Of a DNA stretch of 64,000 nt, positions 49,890-61,317 are shown piece after piece. The notes under the pieces are model-generated. The model did not search any database and had not been told where the DNA came from. It saw only the letters and a list, made by a program, of their open reading frames with translations. Origin of the DNA: Anarhynchus alexandrinus (Eukaryota; Chordata; Aves; Charadriiformes; Charadriidae); the NCBI GenBank assembly GCA_008711295.1, contig VUYV01000063.1, positions 1,359,164-1,423,163 on the forward strand. The letters are read 5' to 3'. Each line of letters begins with the position of its first letter. Positions within the stretch are counted from its first letter, which is position 1. Position numbers and translations under genes: made by a program.

Positions 49890-51600
49890 GCGGGAGCAGC
49901 CTACTCCTCTCTTACGCTTTCTGCAGTTACTAAACACTTTGCAGTAGTCTGGGTGGAAGGTCACAAAGATATCAGCAATACTATTGGAAAAAAACTTTCT
50001 TTATTTTTTTTTTTCTTCAGATTTCGCTGATGTTGGCCAAAGGAGCACTTTGGAGATGAGCAGGTTGGCTTACAGGATGGTATCCTCTTGTGTTTGCTCT
50101 ACAGCACACCACCAGTACCTTTTTAAATTGAGCAGCAGAGGCCTTGGCATTGTGGTCGAAGATGCCAAGGTTAATTTTCACTTGGTTGGGTGGACGTTAG
50201 CATTTTGGCTCACTCCAGGGGCGCTTTTGCAGTGAAGGCCGTGGCACATATTTATTTTCTGCTTTGCTCACTGCTTCGGTCAGCTGTGGGGGGCAGTTTT
50301 GCACAAACAGGAAAAGGAAAGCTCATTTTATTCTGCTTTGGTATGAATAAAAATGACTTTGCATGGGAGAAAAATGCAAGCTGAGGAGTATAAAAAGGGC
50401 AGACCAAGGAAGCAACTTGTGACAGATGTTCCTTCTGTAAAGACAGAAAAAAATTGAGGTTGCTCAGAAAGTAGAGCTGATGAGTAAACACCGCTAATAA
50501 GGAAAGTAAATAATTATTTGACCATATGGGAGTAAATAAGATTTACAGGATAATCCGAGACAAGGTTTTAATAGTTTCTGTGTGCATTTTCATATGCAAG
50601 AGGGAAACTGGAGAGAGATAGCTTATGCTGGGTCTAAGCGTAGCTCTCGATCCACGCCACCATGTCCCCACGGCTCCCAGGCATCCCCATACTCCGTGCA
50701 GGCTCTTGCACACACCATGCCATATAGCATGGACATGGCTTCTTCAAACATTGCTCTTCGTTCCTCCTGGGTCCTGGCTGAAACGCCTGTCCAGGCTTCC
50801 TCCAGACGGTGTGATGGCATGGGACAGCGCAGTGACACTAATGTCCCTCTTGTTTTTGTTATCTGACAGGGACACATGAAACAAACTGATGAAAACTTGG
50901 TGCCAGTTGTCCTGAGCAGTCAATTTTTGGCCATAAACCTCCTTGTTTTGTTGAAGAGATGTACTGATGGGGCAGAAGGAGGCTGTGTCCTGACTATGGG
51001 TTAAGTCAGCATCTGTCCCAGTCTATCAAAAACGTGTATAAACAGTTTATTTCTTGATTTCAGCATCTCTGAACTCTAACTCTGCATTGCACCATATCCC
51101 ATGACTGACATCTGAGCAAGGGGGATGGCATCCCGCGCTGGCAGTGGTTTGTCCCCCTCCACCCTCTTCCAGAGGTCACCTGAGGAGCAGGACACCGAGG
51201 CTTGAGCCCACACCAGCAGCCAAGGCAGCTCCTTCCTTAGATCAGTCACCTTGCTGTTCTCTTTTGTCGGCGTTGCCAAGCTGCCTCTATCGGATCCTGA
51301 GTGCCAAAACCAATTTTTGAAAGATTTCCATCTCTCTAATTAATTAAAAACAACTGCTGCAATCCCAGCATGTTCCTGTTCACTCATGAGAAAAGCCAGC
51401 CCTTCTCTCCCGAGCCTGAAAATGGGAAGTATAGTTGTTCAAAACAGCTTCTCTGCTCCAGCCTGTTCTTCCTGAGATGGTGAGGAGATCCCAAGGCCAG
51501 TCCCCGCTCCTGTGCACCGGCACGTCACACCATTTGTGGATTTGCGGTGGTGTCACCCACGCAACTCATGGGCACCAGCTGGATGCTTTTTTTTTTTCCT
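49890..51600. other. Non-coding stretch
   Basis: No gene was recognised. An 84-codon frame on the minus strand (50623-50877) has a protein-like, acidic middle part (QEERRAMFEEAMSMLYG) but no start context, splice support or known family. Confidence 0.5.
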
Positions 51601-52175
51601 AGCTTGGAAGGGACTTTTAAGATCATCGAGTCCAACCATCAACCTAACACTGCCAAGTCTATCGCTAAACCATGTCCCTCAGCACCACGAGANNNNNNNN
51701 NNNNNNNNNNNNNNNNNNNNNNNNNNNNNNNNNNNNNNNNNNNNNNNNNNNNNNNNNNNNNNNNNNNNNNNNNNNNNNNNNNNNNNNNNNNNNNNNNNNN
51801 NNNNNNNNNNNNNNNNNNNNNNNNNNNNNNNNNNNNNNNNNNNNNNNNNNNNNNNNNNNNNNNNNNNNNNNNNNNNNNNNNNNNNNNNNNNNNNNNNNNN
51901 NNNNNNNNNNNNNNNNNNNNNNNNNNNNNNNNNNNNNNNNNNNNNNNNNNNNNNNNNNNNNNNNNNNNNNNNNNNNNNNNNNNNNNNNNNNNNNNNNNNN
52001 NNNCGTTGCCCTTCTCTGGACATGCTCCAACACCTCAATGTCTTTCTCATCGCGAGGGGCCCAAAACTGAACACAGTACTCAAGTTGAGGCCTCACCAGC
52101 GCTGAGTACAGGGAGACAATCACTGCCCCGATCCTGCTGGCCACACTAGTCCTTATACACCATTCCTGATGCCTT
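51601..52175 (-). mobile_element. CR1 LINE fragment interrupted by an assembly gap
   Basis: Left of the gap is the 3' part of a CR1 on the minus strand (GCTTGGAAGGGAC...AAGATCATCGAGTCCAACC...CCATGTCCCTCAGCACCACG). Right of the gap, the minus-strand translation gives [20 protein letters not shown] and [16 protein letters not shown], the end of CR1 ORF2. Both sides match the 6055 copy, in which the segment between the same landmarks is about 320 bases, in agreement with the 311 N here. The usual octamer tail is missing and a T run lies at the 3' end instead. The right boundary is approximate. Confidence 0.9.
51693..52003. other. Assembly gap, 311 N
   Basis: A run of N falls entirely inside a CR1 element. 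Long frames crossing it are artefacts. Confidence 0.99.
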
Positions 52176-55100
52176 CTGCCAGGCACCGTGCCAGGGCTGC
52201 TCTTCCAAAAATCCTCCAGTTTGGTAACCAAAGCTGCACGGTGGTTTTAGAGCCAGGGAAATGGCTTTGGTTGGGTTTCCAAAATTGTCCCTTATCTGTG
52301 AGTAGGACTTTTGGTTCATTGGAATAAAGCACTATCCACTAAAAGCGAGGAAAGGACAAATAAGCAAATGGAAGATGAATGCCAGGGAAGAGTACACAAA
52401 AGTGAAGTTGAGAGTGGAGCGGTGTGTGCTCAGCGGTGCGGTTGGCTCCGCTGCCATTTGCCTTTGCAGTCTCCTGTCACCTCTTCGGGCACAAAACAAG
52501 TCTCTTCCAGTGGTTTTTAAAATGGGATGAATATAAACGCAGAGGTGTCACAGGACACGTCCAAACTAAATAAAACCTGGCAGAAGGTGTTAAATGAAAA
52601 ACAAACGCGTGAGATATAAGCCCTTTAGCCCCGCATGAAGCAGTGGCAACTCCTGTTCTGTACGGCAGCCAAGCGGCACAAGCGGTGATGCTTCAGGTAG
52701 CTGTAGGTGGACACATGCCCGATGCTCACAGCCTCCTGCCACCACCCGAGATGTACAGACACCCACACCAAATACGAAACATGAAAACTCCTGGGATCCT
52801 AAAAATCACCTGGGTTCCGGGCTGTGCTTGCCCACGGGCTGCCCACTGAATTGCATCTCACACCGCAGAGAGATAATGGTTCACTGCTGCTTAAAGCGCA
52901 TCCATTTCACACGCTTTCCTTTCTGTGCCTTCCTTCTGTTTAGCATTCACGCAGAGCCCATTAAATGATGAAAACAGTGGATTTAGGATTTTGGTAGTTT
53001 GGGGTTTGGTTTTGATTTTTTTTTTTTTCAATTTTCTTTTTGCTTACACATAAAATAATTGTAATAGTCCTTAAAAGCTGTTATTCCCCATGCCGGGAAA
53101 ACGCTCTTTAGCCACCTGCTGTAACGGGCATGTTTCAAATACAGCATTCTCTTTAAGACCAGTAACCCTCGCTGCTCGGTGGGTTTTGGCTGGGCAGCTG
53201 GAGTGTTGCATCCATGCTCCTGCTAACCCTCCATCCGTCCCTGCCCTCGCAGGATGCCCGTGCTCCTCCTTGCAGCTGGAAATCCCTCGGCTCCCGCAGG
53301 CTCTGGGCGCTGAGCTTTGCAGCCGGGACATCCTTGGGGACAATGCAAGGCTGGGGGAGGCTGCGGTCCCCAGCCTAACAGGGGATGCAACTTAAAGCCC
53401 TTGGGAAATTCAGCCGCAGCAGCATAATTTTGGAGTGGGCAGGTTGTAACCTGCTCCAAGTTCAGGTCCTGGTCAGACGGGTGGCGTGAAGATGGACCTT
53501 TCCTGCAAGACTGTGAGCGCAATGATCTCTGCTATGGCGCGGGAGCGCTGGTTTGTTATCGGGGGCTTCACAGAGAGGGAGGACGGAGCACACAAACACA
53601 TTTTGAAACGAATTTACTTTGTATGCAGAGCTGCTGATTTTTAAATTTTAATATCTTAGCTATTTATTTATTCAAACGTCCTACGCACTTTATTTAAAAC
53701 TCTGTCTACGGCTTGTAAGATTTTATTTAACATTTGTTCAGACAAGCAGAATAGAATGATCAACTCCTACCTTACAGTTTTTTCTCTCTGTTATCCTGTA
53801 CATAAGGGAAAAAAGCCACAATGAAGAGACAAGAATTAAACCTTTTGGAGAAAATGACCTCTCGGCAGAGACTTTATTCCCGTCTCATTCTAATTGCGGT
53901 GTTGTGATTGATATGACTAAGTTATAAAGTCCCTAAATATTTACATTTTTATACAGCGCAGTCATAAGCAAAAGGAATGATTTAGTCATATTACTGTATG
54001 CTGCTACCGCATGGATCCCCGGTGAAACAGGGTCTGGGACTGTAGTCTGTACCGACAAGGAGTGAGCAAAGCGCTGAGCACTCTTCCACGACACGTCCTT
54101 GCTGCAGGTGGCCGTGTTCTTGGTCCTTTAGTCTTTCACAAAGCAAAAGGGAACGCTGTGGAAGCACACTGGCTGCCTTCCACTGTGGGAGATTTTGCGC
54201 TGAGTTTACAAGAAGACTTTGGAAAGAAGATTTTGCGTTTGCTTTGTCATGTCCCACCTGGGTTACCCCTTCCACCGAAGGGTTCTTCTCTAGTCTTCTC
54301 CCACAATGTTTAGAAAACAGTAAGTTTTTATTATTCAAATCATTGCCATTCAAATCCCTTACCTGACATTAAGAAGCTGCATTTAGATGTTCTGCTGAAA
54401 TAAATTTTAGATATCTGCCTTACTCCAGGCCACCTCCTTGCCTGCGAGCCCCACAGGTCACGTCCTGGGTCAGAGGAGCAGAGGGCGTTGCTGTGGTCTC
54501 ATCGGGGCATTTGCTTTATCAACTGCATTTGTAACACACTGTGCCCTATTATCCTCATGGACATTCGTGGGCACATTACGATTCTCAGCAGTTACTCATT
54601 TTTATAGGAAGGAGACTTTGTGGAAGAAGGTCAAAGAAGATTAATAAGGGACAAAACGTCTAATAACTACACAATATTAGACAAAAATAGGAGAATGATC
54701 ACTGCTCATGCTGTGCTGTTTGATCTTATTACCCTGCATTAGCAGAATCCATAATTTACAACTTTAATAAACTCCCAGCCTCTTTGGGCCAAGATATACA
54801 TTGCTGTTGTTTTTATTAGCTACATAATAGGAAGACGCTTTATGCAACATAATTACCCTGCATAAGCAAACGCCTAATCACTTCTAGGAAAATTTTTATA
54901 AGCAACTAAAAGGAACAGATTCAGACAAACTACAACCTTGAGACGATGTGTTTCCACCTTCAGGTTTCCAGTGTCATGGATACTGTTGTCAAGTAGAAGT
55001 CAGTCTATCTTGGAACAGATGTTGAAGAAATGGAAGGCTCTAAGTATTAAAGTTCAATAATTATGCTCTGCGAGTTATATTAATCACAAATTTGTTCTGA

Positions 55101-55994
55101 AAGCCCAGAATTTTAGAGGAAAAAAAAAAAAAAGAGATACAGTGTGGTTCCTAAACACAACACTAAAATGGAACTGAGAACACTATGTGTAATATTCCTA
55201 GCTCTGCCTGTAAATTCAGAACATGATATAAGTACTCACAGAATTTCAGAGAGAACTAAACCTTTACCCTACACTTCCATAGGATAACTTAGAGAATCCC
55301 AACACAGGTAGGACTTCATTACCTTACTCGCATTTCTAGGATAATTGCTTGGAACTTAATTACAGCTGTATCTCCAATTAAACTCTATAAAACTTTCCCT
55401 CTAGAGTTACTCCCTCTCTCCGGTGAATGTTTTCAATCAGTCCTTTTTATTTTACGAAGCAAAATTTCCAGCTAGCCCGAGGCTCTCGTTTTCTTCCTTC
55501 AGGTGAATGAAACTAAAGTGCAACAAAATCAAGCATACACGGACAGTTTTTGCACTCCCGACCAAATTGTGTGGATAACTTTCTTGGGGTAGGTATCCGC
55601 GAGTCGTATTTGCACCCCCAGTCAGCTGGACTAATACTAAGGTTTTGGCTCATGTTTCAGCTGATTTGGTACACTTGGACACTATTTTGTGAAAGCAGAT
55701 TATATCCACCCTCATAAAACAGCCATTCTGTAGGAAATTCTGCAACTTTTTTTTTTCCTGGCTATTGGAAATATCTGTAACTTGGTGCTGCTACCGACTG
55801 TTTTTGCAATTCTTAACTCATGTGAACTCTTAGCATTATAAAAAACTAATTAGCAAATAGTATCACATTATTTGCTTGAGCAGTGGGCCAATTATTGACA
55901 ATCCTACTGTTTCTCTTCACTCCTACACCGTAGGTCTCAACTCAGCTCATCTCAGACCTTTCTCTGGCAAATGTCAGTGTGCTTCTTTTCAGAG
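52176..55994. other. Non-coding stretch
   Basis: No gene was recognised. A moderately GC-rich patch at about 53150-53400 carries open frames on both strands (up to 101 codons) with no known motif. AT-rich sequence follows. Confidence 0.5.
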
Positions 55995-56100
55995 ATCATA
56001 GAATCATAGAATCATAGAATCGTTTAGGTTGGAAAGGACCTTGAAGATCATCGAGTTCCAACCCCCCTGCCATAGGCAGGGACACCTCCCACTAGACCAG
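55995..56100 (-). mobile_element. Short CR1 LINE 3' end, minus strand
   Basis: Only about 105 bases of the CR1 3' end are present. Four ATCATAGA units at the left edge are the octamer tail on the minus strand, followed by GGTTGGAAAGGACC and AAGATCATCGAGTTCC. The element stops abruptly at ACCAG against a T run. It matches the young subfamily and is among the most strongly truncated copies here. Confidence 0.93.
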
Positions 56101-56359
56101 TTTTTTTTGATATTATTAAAGCAGGTAATGGGATGCTAACACACGTCAGGGAGATTTTCCCATGTTGTCCTTGGCTTTTCCAGCCCAATCTAGTCTTCAT
56201 TTCAACCATTTAAACTCCTACTGCCTTTTCTTATTTTGTTGGATAGCCCATGTCTCACCACCCTGAATACCTGAACTGTTTTTCTCTTGAATCCATAGCA
56301 AACTTGAATGATACATCTTCATTTTAAGGCCCTTCTGGCCGAATCCATCCATCTACCCA

Positions 56360-56731
56360 TGTCCTGGTTCCGGCAGGGATGGGGTTAATTTCCCCAAGGA
56401 TCCCACAGGTGGGGCATGTATTCCATCCCAGGTGACCCATGCCTGGGCTGTAAGAGGAGCTAGCCGGGGAGGGGAGGGCAGTTGCCACTTGGGGTTGGGC
56501 TGTGGTGGTTGGAGTCCGGTTGGTGCATGGCGGTACTGTAATCGCGTCTTTATATCCCTTTATTGGTGTTATTGTTTTTTGTTTTTTTTTCTCTTCCCTT
56601 TTGCTGTTCTGTTAAACTGCCCTATCTCAACCCACCAGTTTTGCCTTTTTCTGCTGATTTCTCCCACAGCTGTGGGGGTTGAGCGAGTGGCCGTGTGGTT
56701 CTTTGTTGCCAGCTGAGGCCAAATCACAGCA
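56360..56731 (+). mobile_element. 5' LTR of an avian endogenous retrovirus
   Basis: The segment begins TGTCCTGGTTCCGGCAGGGA and ends near AAATCACAGCA, so it has the TG...CA termini of a retroviral LTR. Internal landmarks typical of a widespread bird LTR family are GGGGTTAATTT near the start, a T-rich stretch, TGTTAAACTGCCCTATCTCA with CAACCCACCAGTTTTG, and TTGAGCGAGTGGCCGTGTGG before the end. It is about 372 bases long. A primer-binding site follows, which fixes the orientation and shows that it is a 5' LTR with some internal sequence rather than a solo LTR. The family name is not assigned. Confidence 0.8.
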
Positions 56732-56740
56732 GCCTTTTTT

Positions 56741-56758
56741 TGGTGCCCAACATGGGGC
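56741..56758 (+). other. Retroviral primer-binding site, tRNA-Lys type
   Basis: TGGTGCCCAACATGGGGC lies nine bases after the LTR end. It matches the lysine-tRNA type site used by betaretroviruses at all but two positions, both explained by CpG decay. This supports a class II (ERVK-like) affiliation and an old insertion. Confidence 0.78.
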
Positions 56759-57190
56759 ATGGAGGGTTGAGATAATGACAGATCTGACCAGAGCTTGTTA
56801 AAATGAATTTCTTGGGACTCACAAAGGACTCTTGGGCTGTTCACTGTTTATGGGTGTAAGATGACTGACTTATAGTCATATTTGTATATTGACCACAGCA
56901 GCAGAATTGTGGTTAGGTGGGCGCACTGCTCAAGTCAGCCCTTGGCTATTGTGTTGTTATCTGTCTCTCCAAAACCATGTTGAGCCAGGTGCAGCCATCA
57001 CGACTAGATGGGCCCATTAATGGTCACCACAGGTGGTTGTGGGTCGAGCAGTGCTGTGGGAGAGAAAGGTCAGGTTGGCGGTGGAGCACACTATCAGAGA
57101 GATACACGCACGGAGGCAGAGAGCCACAGCCATAACAGTTCTTCTGCCTCTACCACCGAAGGGCAGTATCTCCATCCCCTCTTAGGTAAG
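56759..57190 (+). mobile_element. Endogenous retrovirus leader, no intact genes
   Basis: Sequence downstream of the primer-binding site is presumed to be the untranslated leader and possibly the start of the gag region. It carries a strong splice-donor-like site AG|GTAAGTGAG at 57185/57186. No recognisable gag, pol or env motif is present and open frames are short, so the element is a truncated, non-functional relic. The 3' boundary is uncertain and no second LTR is visible in the window. Confidence 0.5.
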
Positions 57191-57339
57191 TGAGTTTGGG
57201 GCTGGTTTTGCCCAGGCACAGCCCCTTCTCTCCCAGGTGGTACAGGTTAAGAGGTTAAGCTGCAATCAGCATTGAGGCTGGGGCAATACCCTCAGGGTGG
57301 GTTGTGGGTTTGGATTTGCTTTCCCTGGCAGCCCTGGAC

Positions 57340-57730
57340 CGCAGCACCAGGGGAGCAGGAGGCGAGCGGTGCCGCGGAAGGCGGCAGGCACGCACCCGGT
57401 GCCGCAGCAAGCTCATCCCGGGCTGTGGGACTGGAGGGAGGAGAAGGACGCGGTGGAGAAGCCAAAGCCCCAAAGGGCAGGCAGCGAGCAGCAGCGCCAA
57501 CCCGACCGTGCGGAGCTGGAACCATCGGGCTCGTGGCCAAAGCCGGTGGGCACCTTCGCTGGAGGCAGAGGGAATGAGAAACAATACGATTTTATGTTAA
57601 TTGTGCAAAGCCTGAGCAGGACAACAAAAAAAATCCTTCCCTTGTTAGCAGAGGCTTGGGATCGCGTGCGCGGGGGTGATATTCCACAGCCTTTGGGGCC
57701 GGGCGGCGATGGCACCGGCTGGTTTGTGTT
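57340..57730. promoter_or_regulatory. CpG-rich block after the retroviral leader
   Basis: CpG density is well above that of the flanks. Open frames run through it in several phases on both strands (the longest is 152 codons at 57297-57755), as expected for GC-rich DNA. No known domain is visible. It might be a residual retroviral internal region, a CpG island or simply GC-rich sequence. Confidence 0.35.
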
Positions 57731-60439
57731 GGCTGACAAATCAGCCTGGATTTAAGGATAACTAAGGAGCGCCAGCAAAGATTATAAAATGATGGCACTA
57801 TTCAGTTTATAAACAGAAAAGTGTGTGGCAGATGCTAGTCATGTCACTTAATGCTGCTGCCCTCAAATGCAGTTACCAGAAGCTGACTAGATCAGCAGAG
57901 TAAAGGTTATGCAAAATACGTATAGTTCAATTTCCATGCATTGTTTAACTTACTAAATCTAATTCACTTTTCCACCCACTACTTAATTTAATTTCCATGC
58001 ATATAACAACTGGAATACAGCATCATCATGCCAGAGGCTAGCAGAAAGACCAGGTAGAGGTCAAGCGAATGTCTGAAAACCTAAACAAATTACAGAGAGC
58101 GCTGATTGCTTCATTACAGGTGTTATCATCTTGTTTATAGAAGGAATAACTTTTGAAGTGATTGATGATTTTAAATGTTTTCCCATTTTTGGAGTAACAG
58201 AGGTGGTATCATGACAGAAGACAATCATAACCGCTGTATGACCTTGCAGAATTTCAGGGTTTTATTGGTGACAAGCAGAGTAATTAAAACTGGGAAGAGA
58301 ACAGCAGGTAAATTATTTACACTGAGTCATATCATGCAAATATTTTCCTTTTTGGGCTTGGGTTTGCGCTCTGCTAGTAATCTGGTTCGTATGTTTTTGT
58401 TATGGCTGGTGATGGTTTGGTTTTGTGTGTGTGAGAAGGAAAGCTGAAGAGAATCCATGATGGGTTGGTTTGTGGTTCTTTTTTTAGGAGCTGTTTTTTG
58501 GTTTGCAAACTTTGGGGGAAAAAACAATTAAGGCATTTTTAGTTTTTTTATATCTAAAAATATACTTTTCTCAGTTCAAAAGTTAGCTGTTGTATTTCTC
58601 ACCCTGAGGTATTCTGACACAAATAGGAAAATGGAAGAGTACTGAATACCACCATGAAAACGTAAACTAGTTAATGGTTACTAATGTAAAAGGTTTACAC
58701 TGGTAATATTCAGTAAAACATTTGACTAAATCTGGGAGTGAGTAGTTTCACACCATGGTTTGAGCATCCGGAATACGTGCAGTAAGAGACTGTAAAATAA
58801 GTATTTGAAGATTTTGCTTTAGTTCCATATCTCCCATAAAATGAGAGATTATTTTTGTTTTTAGCTCTGACTAGCGACCCTATGTATTTGCACAGGTTAT
58901 ATGTCTGCATAGCAGAGTGCCTCTGAGTTTCTCGGTGCTTAAGACATCACGATACTGAAGGTAACCAAAGGCAGGAAGACTTTTCCCCTTAATTTAGTTT
59001 TCTGCAGTCACCCAGCCCCAGCCACGTGTCTTCCCTCCTGGGTAGACCAAGTCGGTCTTGGGGGACACCACACCAGCCCAAGCTCCGAGGCGCTGGGGGC
59101 TGGCCAAGGACCCCTCATGGGGAGTGTAGAGCAGCCCATAAGCTTTCAGAGCAAACAAGCATCTTCCCGGGGTTGTTCGGGGTAGGGCTGCGCTGTCTCT
59201 GGGGGAATGCATCACCCGAGGGGCTCCTCTCCGTGATATACCATCCCATACATCAGCGCAAGAGCATCATACATTACCCGAGTGAGCTGTAGCTCTCACA
59301 CCGCATTACACCAATCCATCACCAAAGCAAGCTGTTGCTCTAATGATGTATTAGTGTAATAATCTGAGCAAGGCAGACCAATGATATATTACTCAAAAGA
59401 TGGCACCATTTATGGAAGCAAGGTTCCAGGAAGATATTCAGTATAATTACAGGCTGCTGGCTGACTTTTACTGGCAAGAAAGTCAGCCAATGTACCCAGC
59501 GCATAATGGGAGCCGCTTTCCTAGCTTGGGTTGGGAATGCCAGTATTGAGAGAGGCTTTCTGTTAGTACAGAGGTAAATGTTCACTCTTCCTTAGCTGCA
59601 GTGACCGATTTTTAATGTGCCCTGGTCGTTTGGTGGTAGGTTCCTCTAGGTATCGGTTCCTCTGGGGACTGCCATTGTACCTCAAAGTAATTTCTTTTTA
59701 GGACCATGTTTTTATTTCTGCTATTTTCTACATGTAGTTCCTCAGTTTTCTAATTTGCATTACAACAACGATGAGTATTACTTGTAATCCATCCTCAGAA
59801 ACAACCTTCATTTGTTTGGCTCTCATGCTGTGTTGTGGCACTTTGGTACCTTCCTGGTGCAATGTCATTCGAGTCAGTAAATACGGGCAGAGAGTCATTT
59901 TGTTCTCTGAATTTTTCATTGGTTAGAAGTCTTCTCATTATGAGGAGAAACCTGCTTGCCAAATAGCTCATATTTATAACCAGCACTATGCTTTTGCACA
60001 GTACGATTTGCCCTGTTAAATCCCAAGTTTCTGAATCCCTACTCGTCTTGACTTTTTACAGAGGCAAATTAATCGTATCTCATGAGAACAAAATTAAAGC
60101 ATTCAAATAAAGAAAAAAAATGTAGGTTGTAGAAAATTTAGAAATAGAAATTATCAAGCGAACAATACTTCTTTTTATCTCTGCCTTCTGTGAGTCAGTG
60201 AACCACATTTCTGACACGGACATGGGCTTATAGGGGTTGGCATACTGCGGTGCGAGGAGAAAAATAGAGCTGAGGCATCACCTTTCCCTTGAAGGGCAAT
60301 AAAATAATTAAATATCCTGGGGGCGGTTTTAGTGCCTTTGATTCTGAAAAGGCTTTTTTTTTCTAAATAAATGTGAGAACTTTTGTTTAACACCATAATA
60401 TCTGTAACAATAATTAATATCACTAGTGCTTCTATCCCA

Positions 60440-60520
60440 GGTCTCAAAGTGACTTTACAGGCAATTAATCCCACAAGGTTGTAAGTATTAATGCCACCCT
60501 TTAGACAAGGGAAAAAAGAG
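60440..60520 (+). mobile_element. Possible ancient SINE/LINE2-type fragment
   Basis: GTCTCAAAGTGACTTTACAG GCAATTAATCCCACAAGG, then GTAAGTATTAATGCCACCCT TTAGACAAGGGAAA, resembles a widespread amniote old-repeat signature (caaagtgctttaca...attaatcctcacaa...taagtatta...tttacagatgggaaa). The comparison is from memory and the family is not resolved. Confidence 0.4.
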
Positions 60521-61268
60521 CCTAATTGGCTGAACCAAATCCATTCAAGTAAACGGGATATGAGACCAGGCAGCAAAAACTTGCCAGCAGGACGTGGGTC
60601 CCCCAACCCACCGCCCCGCGATGCCCCTCTCCGATGTGCCCGTCCCTTCCCCCTGCCCGCGTCGGGCTCCGGTGCAGCACAACAAATTACTCCTCCAAAG
60701 ATGGGTGAGAAGAGCGTAAATCCTTCACTGTGGGGAAGGGAAGGTGGTGCTCTGAAGGAAAAAAACCAAACAACCCAGCCTTTGGGGAGCTCGGGAGTGA
60801 GAACTCGGGCTTTGTGTAACATCGGGAACATATTGCACCCGATGCACAAACATTTTTCTCGGCGGTAACGTCCTTGACTCCTTCCCCGTGAAAAACACTT
60901 CGGTGAACAATTCATCTTGTAGTTTCCTACCAGTTACACTGTGTACAGCAAAACACGGTCTAAAAATGAATAAATCTGATATGACGTGAAGCGCAGATAC
61001 AGTCTTCCTTTTCAAAGTGAAATCACAGTCTTGTTCAACCGTGAATATGATTTCAAGTTGATTTTGTATCACTGGATTCTCTGCAGGAATTGTGTATTAC
61101 AACACACATCGAATCAACATGCTCTACTCTCTGGGGTTACTTGTTAGTTACTTTATATTTTATTTGTATTTTTGCACTGCAGTATATAATAAGGTCTCTA
61201 TAAAAAAAAAAGGCTGGAAAGAGAAAAGACTGATTTTTTTGGTGTTACTAGCAAATTCAGAGTTAGGC

Positions 61269-61317
61269 TATATAAGGAACAGTTAAAAGGATATTGGGAT
61301 ATATAAGGAACAGTTAA
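61269..61317. repeat. 18-bp direct repeat separated by 13 bases
   Basis: TATATAAGGAACAGTTAA occurs at 61269-61286 and at 61300-61317 without a mismatch. Confidence 0.93.

Noticed and set aside
57297..57755. 152-codon plus-strand frame as a retroviral gag remnant
   Set aside because: No gag motif or zinc knuckle is visible, and several other frames are equally open in this CpG-rich block.
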